Origin: Struthio camelus
Taxonomy: Eukaryota; Chordata; Aves; Struthioniformes; Struthionidae
Reading direction: 5' to 3'
Assembly (NCBI RefSeq): GCF_040807025.1
Contig: NC_090942.1
Location: forward strand, 62,700,911 to 62,764,910
DNA length: 64,000 bases
Numbering within the stretch: the stretch's first letter is position 1; every line of letters begins with the position of its first letter. Shown one piece after another: positions 60,112-64,000 of the stretch. The translations under genes were made by a program, and so were the position numbers. The notes beneath the pieces are model-generated. The model was given only the letters and a program-made list of their open reading frames with translations. It did not search any database and was not told the DNA's origin.

Positions 60112-60232
60112 ACAGGAGTAGTAAAAAGAGAGAAAGATGCTGAAATCTGTTGTAACAGCTTTGTACCAAATGACCCAGAAGTTCTGCAGCTACAAGACCT
60201 AGATATTGTTAAAGCTGCAAATACCTTTTGCC
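60112..60232 (+). CDS. Candidate coding exon, 40 codons
   Basis: Acceptor after TTGTTTTGTATCCTTCCAAAAG and a consensus donor GTGAGTCTT. Only one frame is open and it is the phase left by 59682-59730. It reads TGVVKREKDAEICCNSFVPN, then DPEVLQLQDLDIVKAANTFC. Composition is strongly protein-like. The FVPNDPEVLQLQDL part recalls the LNPDPL...DLQQL stretch before the helicase-like part of TDRD12; this is weak evidence from memory. Confidence 0.45.
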
Positions 60233-60922
60233 GTGAGTCTTTATTAAAAGCAATGATAAATATACCATTGTTTTACATAAGCTGAAAGCTAGCCAGGAGA
60301 ATACTGTGGATGTTATGCTGCCTTTAGCAATCCTATCAAACTAGTCAGGCCTTTAAAAGGAACGGCAGTAGATTTTGGAGAGAGAATGTGTCTATGGTCT
60401 TAGTTTTTTTTTTTTTCTTTTTTTCTGACTAACTTGTATTTTAAGAATAATGTGTTAATAGGTTATAAGAGATTTTAATATTCATCTTGGTGCAAGATTA
60501 AAAAAAAAAACTTGTTATATTCATTTAGATACGTTAATAGACATGCAGTTCTTTTCAAAGAACTCACTGCTCAATAGCACATATAGAAACAAATTTTAAG
60601 CCAGACTTCAAATTCAACAGTTCCTTTATTTATCTGTATTTTTAAGTGAGAGCTGCTAAGCATTGAACAGTCCTGAAAACCTGGCCTGCAGTGGTTAATT
60701 CATGGCCTGTTCACACTGAAATACAGGCAAAACTAGTGTTGATTTCAAATGTGCGTGATCAAGCCTACCAAGTTTTATTTCATCTTTTTGTCACTTAAAG
60801 ATGTATGTTTCTCTGTAATGACAGTTTTCTATCATAGTTTAATTGCTGTTCTGTATGTTGTTACCCTGGTACTGAATTTTCCTAACCTCCAAAACGCACA
60901 AGAAGTTTTGTATCTCTTCCAG

Positions 60923-61208
60923 TTTTTGCAAAATTGTTCTGGAGATGCGAAGATACTGTCAGGTGTTTGCAGCAAATAGATTTGAATAAGAGATTCTTGA
61001 ACTGTAGAGACCCTGAAGTAAGGGGAGGGGTTCCCTAGGTGGGGTGAATTGCCACTGGTTTTAGGGAATGATGGTGTTCTTTGCTGGCAGGCTTTTTACA
61101 AAAATGTTCATAGTCTTTATTTCACATAAGATGCACTATGAGCTTGCCAGATGGCACAGTGACATACTGGATAGTTGTAATACCATCCGCTCTGTGCAAT
61201 TCTTATCA
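60923..61208 (+). CDS. Two possible further exons (60923-60962 and 61091-61208)
   Basis: A 40-base segment between TATCTCTTCCAG and GTGTTTG, and a 118-base segment between TTTGCTGGCAG and GTAAGAAG. In the phase left by 60232 both are open and fit each other; the second includes KMHYELARWHSDILDSCNTI. They are short and the protein is unremarkable, so chance is not excluded. Confidence 0.25.
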
Positions 61209-61862
61209 GTAAGAAGATCCCAGAATAATCAGGCTGATTGGCTTTATGGTGCTCTTGTACGCTAATTACAGTATATAACTCTCCTTGCCATGTTTGGCCA
61301 GCAGATGGATTTGGACATCATGCTGTTTGCCAAGTCCACGTTCTCACAGGCTACAGAATGACCTGGCAAGGATTGCCGTCACTGATGGCATTTGTACTGA
61401 GCTGCTGTGAGATAGTTGTCATTAACTCAGCAATCGTGCAATAAGGTCTACAATGTATGGTTCAGTTCCTTAGGATGTTGAGATTTCTTGGCTGGGTGCC
61501 TGATGATTAACATGGCCAGAAAATGGAGAATAAAGGCTAACACGTATTTAATTTCATATTAGAAAATATACAGAATACAAAAAAATGCTGTAAACTAATT
61601 GTCTGTTTACTCTTTGTGAAATGAAGTAGTCGGAGTCCTTTGTCCAATAAAACTGATTATAGGGTTCAGAAAACTACTTTGATTGCAAATTGAAGCTATG
61701 CTAATTTTAACTGAAAGATCACTGGAGGTGCAGCATAAAGTGCCTGTAAATTTTTGTCACTTAGTAACACTGGAGGAAAAGCTATGAAAAAAAAAAGTCG
61801 TACTTTATTAATATATATGTGCTTTCACTGACTTTTCTCTTTGAACGTCATTCACTATTTAG

Positions 61863-61949
61863 ATACCGGTATTTTATCGTTATGCCCTGGCAAGACAGAG
61901 TGGCTGTGTCCTATGCTCCTTGAACTTCTGTCCATGAAGACTTATCCAA
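61863..61949 (+). CDS. Candidate helicase-like exon
   Basis: Acceptor TTCACTATTTAG and consensus donor GTGAGTAAC, open in one frame only. It reads TGILSLCPGKTEWLCPMLLE then LLSMKTYP. The LSLCPG...LLELL pattern is close to the 'VIVCPGWKKAQ..FELL' region of the DEAD-like domain in TDRD12-type proteins (from memory). Phase 1 out joins the segment at 63276 with Ser at the junction. Confidence 0.45.
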
Positions 61950-63275
61950 GTGAGTAACTTTATGTGCAAAGAGTGGTCTAAAGCTTCAAGGAGACTGCTG
62001 AGTCAAATACACACATAAATCTTCACAGGTTCCAGACCCAGTGTAGTTATGCTGAAGACAGTTACAAATTCAGTATAACCACAGTACAATGTGATGTGAT
62101 GGATTTTGTGGAAAGGATGCACAGCCCTGCCCGTTTGAAAGGAGAGCCGTGTAGGGGGTGGTTGGACCGAGGCATGGTATTCCGTGGGGCTCCAGCGCTC
62201 TATTGAGTGCTGTATCTGATCTCATCCTCTGCAAAACCATGAGAGTTTTAACTGAGGTTCCTCCTTTCCACCTGTCAGCATGAATTACGTTGTGACGGCA
62301 TGTTTTTCATTTGGGACAAGATATGATTTTTATGCCAAAATGCGTAAGATTTTAAAATAATTTAATTACAATGGAGAATTCTATCTTAGGGCATATTTTA
62401 AAAACAAGATGTGTTTACACAGTTGTCATTATCTGTTAATGGATTTGATTGTGGTTATCATGTTAAACTTACTGTTATGTTACTAGATTGCACTTAAAAC
62501 AACAATAACAAAATGCGGTTATACTGCGCTGTCTAACAAGTACGTTTTACTGGCATCATTGGGGTTAAAAAGGAACAAACAGAAGCACTGATCTGCGTGT
62601 GGGGGATGTGTGTTGCTTTCTGTCTACCCTCTCCCCAACTCAGGGGGGGAAAGTAGTTTGTTTCAAACGCAATCAGTCAAATTAGACTTGAAATTAACAC
62701 AAAAGCTTTTAATGCAAAGAATATTACAATCAATTTAATTTGGAATAAATTAAAATTATTGTAACGAAATGGGACTAGAAGGCTCAGAGAAGAATCAAAA
62801 TTATGAATGAATGAATTCTTATCTGCAGTTATGCTAAGACTTTGAAAAGGTTGCACAAGTATAACCAAGCAGTGTGAACACTTACTGTGGTATGAGTTCA
62901 TGTTTTGCTCTGGGACAGAGCAAATATCCTCTAGATTACAGGGTAAACTGAAATAAAACATTCTTAAGCAAACATAATAATTTTATACCTCTTTAATTAT
63001 AGCATCTGAAAACTGAATGAAGTTAAACCAGTGCAATTTTCCCAGGGAAATGAGGTTTGAGATCGCCGTACGTTTCTCTGTGAGGGAGTACGTTAAAATG
63101 GGCAAAATGCAATTTATGCCTGCTTTAAATCCAGCAGTGTAAAATGTCTTTGGTTTTCCTTGCATAAGTTTTCCCTTTTGTTTATTATTCAAATTTTGTT
63201 TATGCTAATAACATAATCTATACTGTCATGCCTGACTAGTTAGTATTAGAGCTTGAAGGTATTCATATTTTTCAG

Positions 63276-63382
63276 GTGAACTGTTATATAATTTGATGGT
63301 GACGTATGGATTTTCAAAGCAAGAACAATGGATGTTGGAGGAGGCTACCAGAAATCAACAATTAATTGCTACTGATCTATAG
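63276..63382 (+). CDS. Candidate last exon or truncated exon
   Basis: Acceptor TTCATATTTTTCAG, entry phase matching the exon ending at 61949. It reads ELLYNLMVTYGFSKQEQWML, then EEATRNQQLIATDL, then TAG. MVTYGFSKQE is like the 'LLTIGLHKEEA' segment that follows CPGW in TDRD12. In TDRD12 the protein runs on, so the stop here means either a true short C-terminus or a truncated, decaying copy. Confidence 0.4.
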
Positions 63383-64000
63383 GATAAGATTTTTCCAAAG
63401 CCTCCAGAGGCAAGCAGAAAATATTTTCAGATATTTGATATAATATGTACATAAAGATTAGACCACTTGAACTCTACTGCCAGCTCTGCCACTAATGTGC
63501 TCTTTTACTGTGGATAAGTAAAATAACCTTCATTTCTCTTTTAGTGCACAAGTCTTTAAAACGCACATAAACCTTGTTCATCTTATTTTTGCAGTGTAAG
63601 TAGTGACATTTCGCAAAGCGCTTTGAGATCCCCTGGTGAAAGGCATCACAGAAGCAGAAAGTATTGTGACTGTTACTGCTGTTACTTTTATCTAGCTGCC
63701 TTTCAAACAGCACAAGCTACGACAATACTGTACAGACAGGTAGGGTAGACTGGAGTTCATGCAACGTATCTGTTACTTTACCGAAAACTTAACTTGCGCT
63801 AGTATTATTTATGGTAATAGGAAAAGAAGAAAAATTAGACTTTAGCAGCTTATTGAATTGATAGAGGGCAGAATTTCACTTATTTTCAAGAAGTGAAATG
63901 TAATTACATGATTGCCTCACCTAAATTGTCTATAAATGATTTTTTTAATATTTAAAGACTTCTAAAAAGACTATGAAACTTAAATAAAGATTTCAGTAAG
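63383..64000 (+). other. Possible 3' UTR with poly(A) signal at the window edge
   Basis: No coding signal. AATAAA lies at 63983-63988, about 600 bases after the TAG at 63380-63382, and would suit as the end of the candidate plus-strand transcript. This is weak because such hexamers are common in AT-rich DNA. Confidence 0.3.

Noticed and set aside
61274-61440. Frames YITLLAMFGQQMDLDIMLFA and MTWQGLPSLMAFVLSCCEIV near 61.3-61.4 kb as exons
   Set aside because: They look protein-like in two different frames, but each lacks a usable donor and the acceptor context is poor. They may be part of the decaying candidate gene but cannot be called.
62029-62073. Alternative exon SSRPSVVMLKTVTNS between the two helicase-like segments
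   Set aside because: It has an acceptor and fits the phase of the exon ending at 61949, but its exit phase does not fit 63276, while the direct join 61949-63276 does.
48506-64000. TTC41 (GNN) as the right-hand gene by synteny
   Set aside because: The position fits, but I find no STLKDF-like N-terminus, no NACHT P-loop and no TPR-like exons. The segments present do not resemble it.

Overview
The window is nuclear DNA from a vertebrate, and most probably a bird. The evidence is compact split genes with GT-AG introns, three CpG islands at gene starts, worn LINEs of the CR1/L3 type, no Alu, B1 or L1 elements, and a reconstructed endoplasmin that looks closest to the chicken protein but differs from it at the signal peptide. 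The gene order HCFC2 - GLT8D2 - TDG - C12orf73 (UQCC6/BRAWNIN) - HSP90B1 matches human 12q23.3 read backwards. Species assignment is inference.

Layout. 1-240: first coding exon of HCFC2 (minus; gene continues off the left edge). 240-930: CpG island that probably also starts GLT8D2. 4.9-18.2 kb: GLT8D2, plus strand, nine coding exons, 350 codons. 20.9-32.2 kb: TDG, minus strand, ten coding exons, 408 codons, tail to tail with GLT8D2. 32.2-33.1 kb: CpG island between the starts of TDG and C12orf73. 33.1-34.5 kb: C12orf73, plus strand, two coding exons, 67 codons. 38.3-48.0 kb: HSP90B1 (GRP94), minus strand, 18 coding exons, 791 codons, from signal peptide to the KDEL retention signal. In all four complete genes every exon boundary was checked for splice consensus and phase, and each joins into one uninterrupted frame.

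48.0-64.0 kb: the HSP90B1 promoter carries two perfect and one near-perfect ER-stress element. Beyond it, on the plus strand, an X-box-like site overlaps an ATG at 48,506. Spread over 49-63.4 kb are segments that look like coding exons: open in one frame, flanked by acceptor and donor sites, several with matching phases. They are not recognised with confidence. A subset (about 59.0-63.4 kb) shows weak but collinear resemblance to the tudor and DEAD-like parts of TDRD12-type proteins. At least one segment appears frameshifted, so this may be a decaying gene. It is the most interesting part of the window. Mammals are reported to have a GRP94-neighbouring gene (GNN/TTC41) divergent from HSP90B1, but the segments do not look like TTC41 to me.

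The known genes are not a pathway: HCFC2 is a chromatin cofactor, GLT8D2 a Golgi/ER-type glycosyltransferase, TDG a DNA repair and demethylation glycosylase, C12orf73 a mitochondrial complex III assembly microprotein, and HSP90B1 the ER HSP90.
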